From Candidatus Marispirochaeta associata (GTDB lineage Bacteria; Spirochaetota; Spirochaetia; JC444; Marispirochaetaceae), in contig JWTM01000273.1 in assembly GCA_001749745.1 (NCBI GenBank), positions 1 through 64,000 on the forward strand: a stretch of 64,000 bases of DNA, read 5' to 3'. Positions 1 through 7,500 of the stretch are shown here, piece after piece. The notes under the pieces were generated by a model. That model did no database searches. It worked only from the letters and a program-made list of their open reading frames with translations, and had not been told where the DNA came from. Each line of letters begins with the position of its first letter. Position 1 is the stretch's first letter. Made by a program: the position numbers and the translations under genes.

Positions 1-5
1 CTCCT

Positions 6-25
6 ATAAAAAGTCAACCGTGAGC
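6..25 (+). repeat. IS left inverted end
   Basis: ATAAAAAGTCAACCGTGAGC pairs with the complement of 1359-1377 (ATAAAAACTAACCGTGAGC), differing by two substitutions/one gap; the terminal AACCGTGAGC decamer is exact. Confidence 0.7.
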
Positions 26-42
26 CGTAAGACTCACACTGT

Positions 43-1146
43 CTAAGCGGCATTGAATGCTGCCGCACGCATTTCCCGCGCCTTGCGGCGCATCTCTGAA
101 TCAGTCATCCGAAGCGGATCAAACGGTTCGCTTTTGGTCAGCATATGCCAGATGATCTCACTCAAAAGCCGAGCGGTCGCGATGATGCTCCGTCCTGATC
201 CTTTCTCTCGCTTCATCCGGTCATACCTGGTCATGATGCGCCAGGTCCCTGTCACCCGTTTCAACCTCACCATACCCAGCACCGCCTGTACCAGCGCCGT
301 TCTCAACTCTGAAGGTCCCCGTTTTGTTATCCGGCCGTAGCGTACCGTCTCGTTCGAGGACTGTACCCACGGGACTATTCCCGCATACGCGGCCAGCTGT
401 TGGGGACGATCGAATCGTCCAATATCGTCTATCCAGGCTCGCAATGTTGCCGCCGTCACGAACCCTACTCCGGGGATCGTTTTCAACAGCTTGACCGTCG
501 CATCATCACTGGTCAGCTCTTCGATGACCTTCTCAATCTTCTTGACTTGGTCGCTTAACTGATCTATCGTTTCAAATAGCGGTTCTACCGCTGCGCCGGC
601 GAGAGTATGTGCTGCGAGCACGTTTTGTACCCGTCGGCGCTCTTTTTTGCTTTGCAACTGTCCTCGAATCGACTCTATCCCGACATCCAACAGCAGCGCG
701 TGGAGCTGATTCTTGATGACTACAATCGACTCTACCAGTCGCTTCCGCACCTTCAACAGTCGCCTCAGTTTTTCGCTTTCTTCGCTGCACAGTACGGCTT
801 CGGGCAACATATCCTTCTCCAGGAACTCCGCAAGCGTCGAGGCGTCCCGCCGGTCGGTCTTGTTCACCGACTGGGTTATCACCTTGAACTTCAAGGAGTT
901 CACGACCACCACCCGCGCTCCGAGCCGCTGCATTCGCGCCCGGAAATACCGGGCGTTTCCCGTCGTCTCGACAGCCATGGCGACATCGATACCCTGACTA
1001 ATCGCAGATAACACCTGGTGTTCGAAGGCCCCGTACCCGGCTTCGGTTGTCGAAAAACGGGCGAATTTCCCTTCGCTCGATTTCTCCGGCTTCCAGTACA
1101 CCGTGAACTGACTCTTATGCAGATCCACACCGATACTCAGTCTCAT
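43..1146 (-). CDS. IS110-family transposase (DEDD)
   Basis: This 367-residue protein catalyses recombination of the insertion element. The N-terminal RuvC-like domain shows the DEDD set: D8 in GVDLHK, E60 in VETTG, and D98 and D101 in KTDRRDA. The middle is helical and charged. The C-terminal transposase_20 domain follows, with TIPGVGFVTAATL and AYAGIVPWVQSSNE, the latter carrying the candidate nucleophilic serine of this family. Length is normal for IS110 and no frameshift is seen, so the gene could be active. The family uses a structured RNA from the element's non-coding end to select its target. Here the only room for such an RNA is the leader at 1147-1380. Confidence 0.95.
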   Translation of the reverse strand: MRLSIGVDLHKSQFTVYWKPEKSSEGKFARFSTTEAGYGAFEHQVLSAISQGIDVAMAVETTGNARYFRARMQRLGARVVVVNSLKFKVITQSVNKTDRRDASTLAEFLEKDMLPEAVLCSEESEKLRRLLKVRKRLVESIVVIKNQLHALLLDVGIESIRGQLQSKKERRRVQNVLAAHTLAGAAVEPLFETIDQLSDQVKKIEKVIEELTSDDATVKLLKTIPGVGFVTAATLRAWIDDIGRFDRPQQLAAYAGIVPWVQSSNETVRYGRITKRGPSELRTALVQAVLGMVRLKRVTGTWRIMTRYDRMKREKGSGRSIIATARLLSEIIWHMLTKSEPFDPLRMTDSEMRRKAREMRAAAFNAA

Positions 1147-1358
1147 CCCTGTTCTCTCCTCTCGATTGGTATCGTTGAGTCTTCAGGACAGGTCCCTGTA
1201 CGGTAGGTTCTCTCCAGTCTCCTATCCGACCTCGCAGGTCAGTGAATGCTGCGGCTACGGCTCCTCATTCTCCTTAACGGCCTCGCAGGCCAAATTCTAT
1301 GACGAACGGTAGCCTCTCCTGTCCGAGAATCCTCACGGACAAGATATCAAACCCACCA
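1147..1358 (-). ncRNA. Candidate bridge/seek RNA region of the IS
   Basis: This non-coding leader of the transposase contains three clean hairpins. GACCT-CGC-AGGTC lies at 1228-1240, GGCCT-CGC-AGGCC at 1279-1291, and GTCCG...CGGAC at 1321-1340. The first two share the same CTCGCAG core with a compensated base-pair change. IS110 elements are known to express a structured guide RNA from this type of region. That this stretch does so here is an inference from position and folding only. Confidence 0.4.
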
Positions 1359-1377
1359 GCTCACGGTTAGTTTTTAT
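1359..1377 (-). repeat. IS right inverted end
   Basis: GCTCACGGTTAGTTTTTAT is the inverted partner of 6-25. It lies about 10 bp inside the presumed junction with the flavodiiron gene. Confidence 0.7.
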
Positions 1378-1386
1378 CATTCCTCC

Positions 1387-2622
1387 TTAACTTGCATCCT
1401 TGAGAATGCCGCCTAAATAGTTAGCCGTCCGCTTGATGATCCGCTCGGTCTCCTCCTCGGGCAGGAAGCGAATCCGTAACGGGAACTGTACGTCGTTTAC
1501 GCCGGTGCTCTTGATGATTTCCGAACTGTTCAGGACCCGCATAGAGGTCTCTTCCAGTTGATTATGGAGCACCTCGATCCCTTCACCGCTCCAGCCGTAG
1601 GAGCCGAAGGCGCCGGCGATCTTACCCGTCAGGTCGAGCTCGGCCAGGCGGGAGAGAAGCTCTTCGGTGCGACCGATCATATCGGCATAGCGGGTTGCGG
1701 TTCCGATCAGGACCAGATCCGCTCTGCGCACGGCGGCGATTATATCTGAAAAATCATCCTTATCGATATTGAAGAGCTCCGACTCGATCTCATCCAGCCC
1801 GAGCTCCCGGGCAAGCCCCGTCGCCAGCTTCTTGGTATTGCCGGTCATGGTGGCGTAGAGGACGACCGCCCGCCGGGGCTGCGCCTCCTCCCGACTCGCC
1901 TCCTCGTAGAGAGCGATAAAACGCTCCGGATCCTCGCGCAGGATAAAGCCGTGGGAAGGGGCGATCATCTTAATCGGGAGGTCGGCGATCTTCTTTAGCA
2001 TATCCCTCACGTGCCGCCGATGGGGGTGCATAATCAGCTTAAAGTAGACCAGATAATCCTCGTCTATATCGAAACCGGCCTGGTCCTCGAAGATCGTCTC
2101 GTTCGCCAGATGGGTGGAGAAGATATCGCAGGGGAATAGAATCCCCTCTTCCTCGAGAAAGGTGACCATAGTCTCTTCGGTATGAAGCCAGGGGGTATCG
2201 AGGAAGCGCAAGGTCTTTCCGCCCAGATCAAGGGTATCCCCGTCGCCGACTATCAGAAACTCACGGCTGTAGAGATTATACATCTGCTTAAGCTCGCTCT
2301 CCGCATATGCACTGCAGACGATAACCGCGCCTTTCGCCTTCGCCGCCAGCGCCGGGAGTCCGCCCGAGTGGTCCGGCTCTACATGATTGATAACGATATA
2401 GTCGATCTCCGCCGGATCGGTGTGGGCGCTCAAGGCATCCACATACTCCTTTCCGTAGGAGATATCCACCGTATCGATTACGGCCTTCTTCTCGCCTTCT
2501 ATAAGATAGCTGTTGTAGGTAGTACCCTTTTCGAGCATCAACCGGTGGAAGGGTACAACCCTATCGTCGTTCTTCCCTATCAGATAGACATCATCTGCAA
2601 TCGAAATCTTATCGTAGATCAT
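1387..2622 (-). CDS. fprA: Flavodiiron protein (A-type flavoprotein, O2/NO reductase)
   Basis: This 411-residue cytoplasmic enzyme is predicted to reduce O2 to water or NO to N2O at a diiron centre fed by FMN. The N-terminal metallo-beta-lactamase fold carries the diiron ligands H80-x-E82-x-D84-H85 (HVEPDH), H147 (PWLHTEE) and D166 (FPCDIFS). The C-terminal flavodoxin domain starts near residue 253 with LYATMTGNTKKLA. There is no C-terminal rubredoxin extension, so an external electron donor is needed. AAAGAGG just precedes the ATG. A perfect Crp/Fnr-type palindrome lies 64 bp upstream and the Fnr-like gene is the next gene upstream, which points to O2- or NO-responsive control. The stop codon abuts the IS110 end. 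Confidence 0.95.
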   Translation of the reverse strand: MIYDKISIADDVYLIGKNDDRVVPFHRLMLEKGTTYNSYLIEGEKKAVIDTVDISYGKEYVDALSAHTDPAEIDYIVINHVEPDHSGGLPALAAKAKGAVIVCSAYAESELKQMYNLYSREFLIVGDGDTLDLGGKTLRFLDTPWLHTEETMVTFLEEEGILFPCDIFSTHLANETIFEDQAGFDIDEDYLVYFKLIMHPHRRHVRDMLKKIADLPIKMIAPSHGFILREDPERFIALYEEASREEAQPRRAVVLYATMTGNTKKLATGLARELGLDEIESELFNIDKDDFSDIIAAVRRADLVLIGTATRYADMIGRTEELLSRLAELDLTGKIAGAFGSYGWSGEGIEVLHNQLEETSMRVLNSSEIIKSTGVNDVQFPLRIRFLPEEETERIIKRTANYLGGILKDAS

Positions 2623-2685
2623 CCTCTTTACTCCTCTTCTTAGCGTGTTGATAGGGAAAGAATAAGGGTAAATGGAGTATCAGGA

Positions 2686-2701
2686 TGTGATCTGAATCAC
2701 A
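2686..2701 (-). promoter_or_regulatory. Crp/Fnr-type operator upstream of fprA
   Basis: TGTGATCTGAATCACA has perfect 6-bp arms around 4 bp and matches TGTGA-N6-TCACA. It sits between the regulator gene and the flavodiiron gene, 64 bp upstream of the latter's start, a position typical of activation. Confidence 0.7.
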
Positions 2702-2713
2702 AAGAGAGAAAAA

Positions 2714-3457
2714 TTAGAGGATATTCTTCAATTCTTCATATTCGAGAATCAGGATCTCTCTGCCTTTATTGAGGCGGATAAGCCCCGCCGCCTCGAAGCT
2801 CGATAGTTTACGGCTAAAGGATTCCCGGGTAAGACCGGCATAGGCGGCCAGCTCCTCCCGGTTCAAGCTGGGACGCACGATGAGTCCCTCTCCGGTTTCT
2901 TCACCTTGGGTCGCCGCTAACTCCAGGAGTACAAAGGCGACCGAGCTCTCGGCGTCGTGGGCGGAGAGGGTCTGGGCCAGATTCTCCGTCTCCGCCAGGC
3001 GCCGGCTTACCTCGGCCAGCAGTTTGGTAGCGATCCCCGGATTCTCATTCAGGATGGCGTCCATCCTTTCCTTCCTTAGTGAGCAGATCTTGACCGGCGT
3101 TACGGCACAGGCCGAGAAGTTGAGTTCCTGCCCGGAGCCGAAGATATTCAGCTCCCCGAAGAACTCCCCGTCGCGAATGAGCCGCAGGATCTGCTCCCGC
3201 CCGTCCCGGTTGATCTTGCTCAGCTTGACCATCCCTTCATTGATAATGAAGAGGGTATCCGAGCGATCCCCCTCATGGACGATCATCTCGCCCTTGGCAT
3301 ACTCAGTGTGCCCGGTCAATCCGACGATCTTGGCCAGCTCCGCATGGTCGAGCCCCTGGAAGATAGGCACCTTCGCGGCGCAGAGAGAGGAGTGGGTGCA
3401 GTGGGCGCAGGTTTTGTTCGGCAAGGCGTTACTCTCGTCGGTAAAAGTACCATTCAT
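2714..3457 (-). CDS. Fnr-like Crp-family regulator with four candidate Fe-S cysteines
   Basis: This 247-residue regulator has an N-terminal Cys cluster C17-x2-C20-x5-C26, the spacing seen in E. coli Fnr (20, 23, 29). C117 lies 91 residues later, close to Fnr C122. A cyclic-nucleotide-type beta-roll (about 30-150) follows, then a dimer helix and a winged helix. The recognition helix reads LTRESFSRKL: it keeps the Crp-like R-E-x3-R contacts and also the Fnr-like E-x2-S-R. Binding of a [4Fe-4S] cluster and O2/NO sensing are inferred. The gene lies 22 bp after the ABC permease gene and could be partly read through from it. Confidence 0.9.
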   Translation of the reverse strand: MNGTFTDESNALPNKTCAHCTHSSLCAAKVPIFQGLDHAELAKIVGLTGHTEYAKGEMIVHEGDRSDTLFIINEGMVKLSKINRDGREQILRLIRDGEFFGELNIFGSGQELNFSACAVTPVKICSLRKERMDAILNENPGIATKLLAEVSRRLAETENLAQTLSAHDAESSVAFVLLELAATQGEETGEGLIVRPSLNREELAAYAGLTRESFSRKLSSFEAAGLIRLNKGREILILEYEELKNIL

Positions 3458-3479
3458 TCCACGGCGGAGTAAAGAATCC

Positions 3480-4316
3480 CTAGCCCTTCACTGCTCCGGC
3501 CGCCATACCCTTAATGACCTGTTCCTGAAAGATGATATAGAAGATCATCACCGGAACGATGGCGATGGCGAGGCCGGCGCACATTAGACCATAGTCGGTA
3601 AAGTACTGCCCCTTCAAGGCGGCGATTCCTAAGGGCAGGGTCTTCATAGCCGGCTTGGAGATCAGCACCGCGGCATAGACATACTCGTTCCAGCAATTCA
3701 GGAAGGCCAGGGTTCCGATGGTCGCCAACCCGGGCTTGGAGAGGGGTAAAATAATGCGGAAGAAGATCTGACGAAAACTCAAACCTTCGATAATGGCTGC
3801 CTCGTCAACCGCCTGGGGTAACGAGCGGAGAAAGCCCACCAAGATAAAAACCGACATAGAGAGATTGGTAGCGCTATAGACCAGGTAAAGGCTCAAGCGG
3901 GTACTCATCAGTCCCAGATTCTTGATCAGAATAAAGGTGGGAATCAGGAGCGCATGCAGGGGAATCATGATTCCAATGGTAAAAAAGGTGTAGAGCAAAG
4001 CGCTGGGACGGATCCGACCTACGGAGTAGGCGACCATCCCGGCTATAAGCAGGTTAAATAGGGTAGATACCACCGATATAACCAGACTATTGTAGAAATT
4101 GACGCTGAAGTTACCAACCGACCAGGCCCGGTAGTAGTTAGTCCAGTACCAGTTCTCCGGCAAGCCGAATGAGTTGGAATAGATCTCGAAATTATCCTTG
4201 AAGGATCCCAGGATAACCCAAAGAAAAGGGTAAAAAGCTAGTACGGTAAAAAGTATCAGGACTGCATACTTAAGCCCCGCTCCCAGCACGGCTCGGTTTG
4301 CTTGAATACTACTCAT
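3480..4316 (-). CDS. Sugar ABC transporter permease, MalG/UgpE type
   Basis: This 278-residue inner-membrane permease has six predicted membrane helices and the EAA-loop region VDEAAIIEGLSFRQIFFRII that contacts the ATPase. It forms the translocation pore with the MalF-type subunit encoded 11 bp upstream (4328-5215). AGGAG lies 9 nt before the ATG. No ATPase gene occurs in this operon, so a shared MsmK-type ATPase encoded elsewhere must energise it, as is common for this family in bacteria with many sugar importers. The substrate is probably an oligosaccharide, judged from the glycosidase operon next door. Confidence 0.93.
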   Translation of the reverse strand: MSSIQANRAVLGAGLKYAVLILFTVLAFYPFLWVILGSFKDNFEIYSNSFGLPENWYWTNYYRAWSVGNFSVNFYNSLVISVVSTLFNLLIAGMVAYSVGRIRPSALLYTFFTIGIMIPLHALLIPTFILIKNLGLMSTRLSLYLVYSATNLSMSVFILVGFLRSLPQAVDEAAIIEGLSFRQIFFRIILPLSKPGLATIGTLAFLNCWNEYVYAAVLISKPAMKTLPLGIAALKGQYFTDYGLMCAGLAIAIVPVMIFYIIFQEQVIKGMAAGAVKG

Positions 4317-4327
4317 TATGCCAGCTC

Positions 4328-5215
4328 CTAATACTCTATTGCGGCCCGACGGGTAAGCCGCCGAAACAGGACGGTGAAGACCAGGGCCATTATCACGATA
4401 TTGGCCGTGATCGCACTGGCGGTCCCAAAATTTCGTTCCAGAAAGGCCATCCGAAACATCAATACGGTCATGTATGAGGATCTAACCCCAGGTCCGCCCT
4501 GAGTCATAATCCAGGGATGTCCGAAGGATTTCAATGATCCGGTGACGCATAAGACAGTGGTTATCTGCAGCACCTCCCATAAGAGAGGGACGACAATCCT
4601 GAAAAACGTCGCTACGGACCCGGCGCCGTCGATAGAGGCGCTTTCAAAAATCTGTTCGGGTACCGATTGAAGCGCGGCGAAGTGGATAATCATATGCAGC
4701 CCGATAAACTGCCAGACCTGGGGCGCCATAACCGAATAGAGCAGTATTTGAGGATCCGAGAGCCACTCACGCTTCAACACACCGAGGCCAAGCGAGTCGA
4801 GAATCACATTAAACAGGCCGATCTCACTATTGTAGAAGATCGAGAACATAGCTCCGATGGCGATGGGCGAGACGACTACAGGGAGAAAGATGATCGCCCG
4901 AAATGCCTTGTATCCCCGGGTATTGCGAAAGAGCAGATAGGCCAGCATCAACGCCGTCGGAATCTGCACGGCCACTGATACGGCAATCAGTTTCATGGTA
5001 TTCCAGAAGGCGATAGAGAACTGATCAAGGCTATACAGGCGAATGAAATTCCGCAGTCCGACGAATTGCTGCGGTCCTACGCCGTTCCACTTAATCAGGC
5101 TATAGTAAAAGGAGAAGAGGAGCGGACCGATGATAAACATCAAGTAGAGGATTAGTCCGGGCATCAGGAATCTTCGCGCCGCCCGGTTCCGTTGTAGCTC
5201 AAGTTGTCGTACCAT
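4328..5215 (-). CDS. Sugar ABC transporter permease, MalF/UgpA type
   Basis: This 295-residue permease begins at the ATG giving MVRQLELQ, because CGGAG sits 5 nt before it; an in-frame start 42 bp further upstream lacks a site. It has six predicted membrane helices and an EAA loop (QIFESASIDGAGSVATFFRI). It pairs with the MalG-type subunit. The gap to the upstream binding-protein gene holds an 8-bp hairpin (5244-5278), which may lower permease expression relative to the binding protein. Confidence 0.92.
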   Translation of the reverse strand: MVRQLELQRNRAARRFLMPGLILYLMFIIGPLLFSFYYSLIKWNGVGPQQFVGLRNFIRLYSLDQFSIAFWNTMKLIAVSVAVQIPTALMLAYLLFRNTRGYKAFRAIIFLPVVVSPIAIGAMFSIFYNSEIGLFNVILDSLGLGVLKREWLSDPQILLYSVMAPQVWQFIGLHMIIHFAALQSVPEQIFESASIDGAGSVATFFRIVVPLLWEVLQITTVLCVTGSLKSFGHPWIMTQGGPGVRSSYMTVLMFRMAFLERNFGTASAITANIVIMALVFTVLFRRLTRRAAIEY

Positions 5216-5243
5216 TAAAACTCCGCTCCCTACAGAAGATAAT

Positions 5244-5278
5244 CGGGACGCCCGCATTAGTTCTTAACGAGCGTCCCG
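5244..5278 (-). terminator. Intercistronic hairpin between binding protein and permease
   Basis: CGGGACGC and GCGTCCCG form a perfect 8-bp stem around a 19-nt loop. There is no strong U tract, so partial termination or mRNA-end protection is more likely than full termination. Confidence 0.5.
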
Positions 5279-5300
5279 TAGCTATCGCTTGCTCCTAGTG

Positions 5301-6596
5301 TTACATATCGGAATTATCGAAGGCTGTTTGAACCTTGCTTACCATCTCTTCAGGAGAGATGATGCCGGCATAAAGCTCATCTAAGGCGCCTTTGAGAGCG
5401 GTCGCAACCGCCGGATCGTCGATATTCCAGAAGTGACTGGTAGTCTGGGGGCGTCCCTGGTAGTGCTTCAAGGTCTGTTGCATGATGTCGTTGAAGGCGT
5501 CGAAGGGCATGTCGTAATTCTTGGTGGGGATCAGACCGCCTTTCATCAGCTCGGTGAACATCTCGTCGGAGATCATGTAGTCAGTAAGAGTCTTTAATGC
5601 ATCATGTTTTTTACCGCTGTAGGACTTATCGTTAACCACGAAGCCGAAGGTAGCGAAACCGGAAATGAAACTCGAGGTATCGATATCCGAATCCGGCATC
5701 TGGGGCACATCGATAACGACCGACTTATCCTGCACGGACTGTTCCATGGAACCGAGCATCCAGGGATAGGTGTAGATCATAGCCGCCTTCTCCTCGTTGT
5801 AGAGGGCGAAGGAGGGCCCCCAACCGCCGTTGGAGACTGTATCCGCGGGGAGCAGATCATTCTCGCGCATATCCGCGATGATTCTAGCAACTTTGAGGGC
5901 GTTGTCGGTGGCGAACTGCTTGGTTTGAGGTAGGGCCTTTATCTCTTCCAATCCGCCGTCGAACTGCTTGTAGAGTTCGGAGAAGGTGAAGTGAGAGGGG
6001 TTACCGCCGTTGGAGGAGTTGGCAAAAGGTATTATACCATTCTGCCGGAACACCTTACCCGCGGCCAGCATATCCTCATAGGTTTCAGGAAAATCGAGAC
6101 CGTAGGCATCGAACATCTCCTTGTTACAAACGAATGCCGCCACATTAGACTCCATCGGAATCCCCTGCAGTACGCCGTTAACCGTAAAGTGATCGATGCC
6201 GGCGGAGGTGAAATCGCCCTTGGCGGCCAAGTCGGTCTCGGCAAAATAGGTGTCCATATTGAGGAGCGCGTTGCCTTCAACTAGCGGACCGAGACGCTGC
6301 TTGCCGCCCCAGTAGCTAAAAATATCGGGGAGTTCGCCCGAAGCGAGTTCAACGGTAATCTTGGTTACCATGTCGTCGCTGCCGTATGTCTCGATCTCGA
6401 GCTCGATATCCTCATTCTCGGCGGAAAACTTTTCCAGCATGGGGATAAAGTAGACGCCTTTGGAGTCCGCTTCGCCCCAGGTAGTGGCGAACCTCAAGCT
6501 GGTCGGGCCGCTTGCGGCGGATTCGCCTTGTCCAGCACTAAAGAGCGCTGCCGAAGCAAAAAGAATCAGTAGGATTAATACAGAAAACTTTCTCAT
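5301..6596 (-). CDS. Extracellular sugar-binding protein of the ABC importer
   Basis: This 431-residue protein has a Sec signal peptide (residues 1 to about 21) followed by AGQGESAAS. There is no lipobox cysteine, a leader style common in spirochaete binding proteins. The mature part fits the SBP_bac_1/type-1 carbohydrate-binding fold, with an IPFANSSNGG hinge region, an aromatic-rich NGGWGPSFALYNE segment and a C-terminal ATALKGALDELYAG helix. GGAGG precedes the start. It is the first gene of the importer and lies just downstream of the YesM/YesN-type pair, which probably controls it. The ligand is unknown. Confidence 0.92.
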   Translation of the reverse strand: MRKFSVLILLILFASAALFSAGQGESAASGPTSLRFATTWGEADSKGVYFIPMLEKFSAENEDIELEIETYGSDDMVTKITVELASGELPDIFSYWGGKQRLGPLVEGNALLNMDTYFAETDLAAKGDFTSAGIDHFTVNGVLQGIPMESNVAAFVCNKEMFDAYGLDFPETYEDMLAAGKVFRQNGIIPFANSSNGGNPSHFTFSELYKQFDGGLEEIKALPQTKQFATDNALKVARIIADMRENDLLPADTVSNGGWGPSFALYNEEKAAMIYTYPWMLGSMEQSVQDKSVVIDVPQMPDSDIDTSSFISGFATFGFVVNDKSYSGKKHDALKTLTDYMISDEMFTELMKGGLIPTKNYDMPFDAFNDIMQQTLKHYQGRPQTTSHFWNIDDPAVATALKGALDELYAGIISPEEMVSKVQTAFDNSDM

Positions 6597-6676
6597 AGTT
6601 CCTCCTATTGGAATTGTATTTAGACTATTCTACGGGGAGAAACTCTAAACGCGAAAGAGGACTATTTTTTGAAACC

Positions 6677-7498
6677 CTATCCGTTTTTTCGATTTTCTGC
6701 CTGCCCGCGTCGGTATTCACCGGGCGAAACGTGCATACGACGCTTGAAAACCCGGCAGAAATAGTTGGGATTCCGGTAGCCCACCATTGCGGCGACTTCG
6801 CGAATCTTTAGCTCCGGCCGCAGAAGCAGCTGCGCAGCATGGGCCATCCGGTAATCGCAAAGATAATCGCTGAAAGATTTACCGGCATGCCGCTTGAACA
6901 TATCGGAGAAGTAGCATTCGCTTATAAATACCCGCTCCGATAGATCCTTGAGACTAAGGTCAAGGTGATACTCCTCCTTGATAATCTTCATCGCCTTGTC
7001 TATCCGAGGGTCGGTCCCAGATGAATCAGGACCCGATACCGGGGCGGCATCCTCGCTGAGCATGCGGCTAAGTTTGCGTAATCGACGCTGTTCCTCCAAC
7101 CTAGTTTGATCCCCGTTTCGACGCGCGGATAGGCGATCAATTAAGGTACACAGAATCTGGATCAACTCCTCCTCGTCTACCGGCTTCAATAGATAGGCAG
7201 CGACACGATTGTGCAAAGCGGTTCTAGCGTATTCAAACTCGTCGTGCCCGGTAACAATTACAAACTCAGAGACGGCATTCGCCCCTCCGAGCTTCTCAAT
7301 GAGATCCAGCCCGCTCATACCCGGCATTCGGATATCGGTAAATACCATGTCGGGTTGTAAGGCCCGAATCTCTCGGAGAGCACTAATTGCATCCGTGGAG
7401 CTCCCGATAAGGGTACATCCGTACTCCTTCCACGGGATAACATGCTTGAGCAGAGAGAGAACCCACTCCTCATCATCCACGAGATAGACCGTGTACAT
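6677..7498 (-). CDS. AraC-type response regulator (YesN-like)
   Basis: This 273-residue protein has a receiver domain with acidic pocket D8/D9 and phospho-acceptor Asp in FTDIRMPG (about residue 55). A linker and two AraC-type helix-turn-helix motifs follow (about 165-265, KDLSERVFISECYFSDMFKR and IREVAAMVGYRNPNYFCRVF). The start chosen is the ATG 2 nt after the kinase stop, giving MYTVYLVDDEE; a longer frame would run 31 residues into the kinase gene and has no homology. It is expected to activate the adjacent importer operon and perhaps the divergent glycosidase operon. Confidence 0.93.
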   Translation of the reverse strand: MYTVYLVDDEEWVLSLLKHVIPWKEYGCTLIGSSTDAISALREIRALQPDMVFTDIRMPGMSGLDLIEKLGGANAVSEFVIVTGHDEFEYARTALHNRVAAYLLKPVDEEELIQILCTLIDRLSARRNGDQTRLEEQRRLRKLSRMLSEDAAPVSGPDSSGTDPRIDKAMKIIKEEYHLDLSLKDLSERVFISECYFSDMFKRHAGKSFSDYLCDYRMAHAAQLLLRPELKIREVAAMVGYRNPNYFCRVFKRRMHVSPGEYRRGQAENRKNG

Positions 7499-7500
7499 CC

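Larger units (their letters stand above)
1..1387 (-). mobile_element. IS110-family insertion sequence
   Basis: The unit consists of one DEDD transposase gene, a 42-bp tail and a roughly 235-bp non-coding leader. Near-identical inverted ends lie at 6-25 and 1359-1377 (ATAAAAA..AACCGTGAGC against its complement). The pentamer CTCCT occurs at 1-5 and 1383-1387 and could be the shared core or target. The right boundary falls exactly at the stop codon of the neighbouring flavodiiron gene, so the insertion seems to have spared that gene. Exact ends cannot be fixed because the left end coincides with the window edge. Inverted ends are a feature of the IS1111 subgroup, whereas a long leader on the transposase 5' side is IS110-like. 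Confidence 0.8.
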
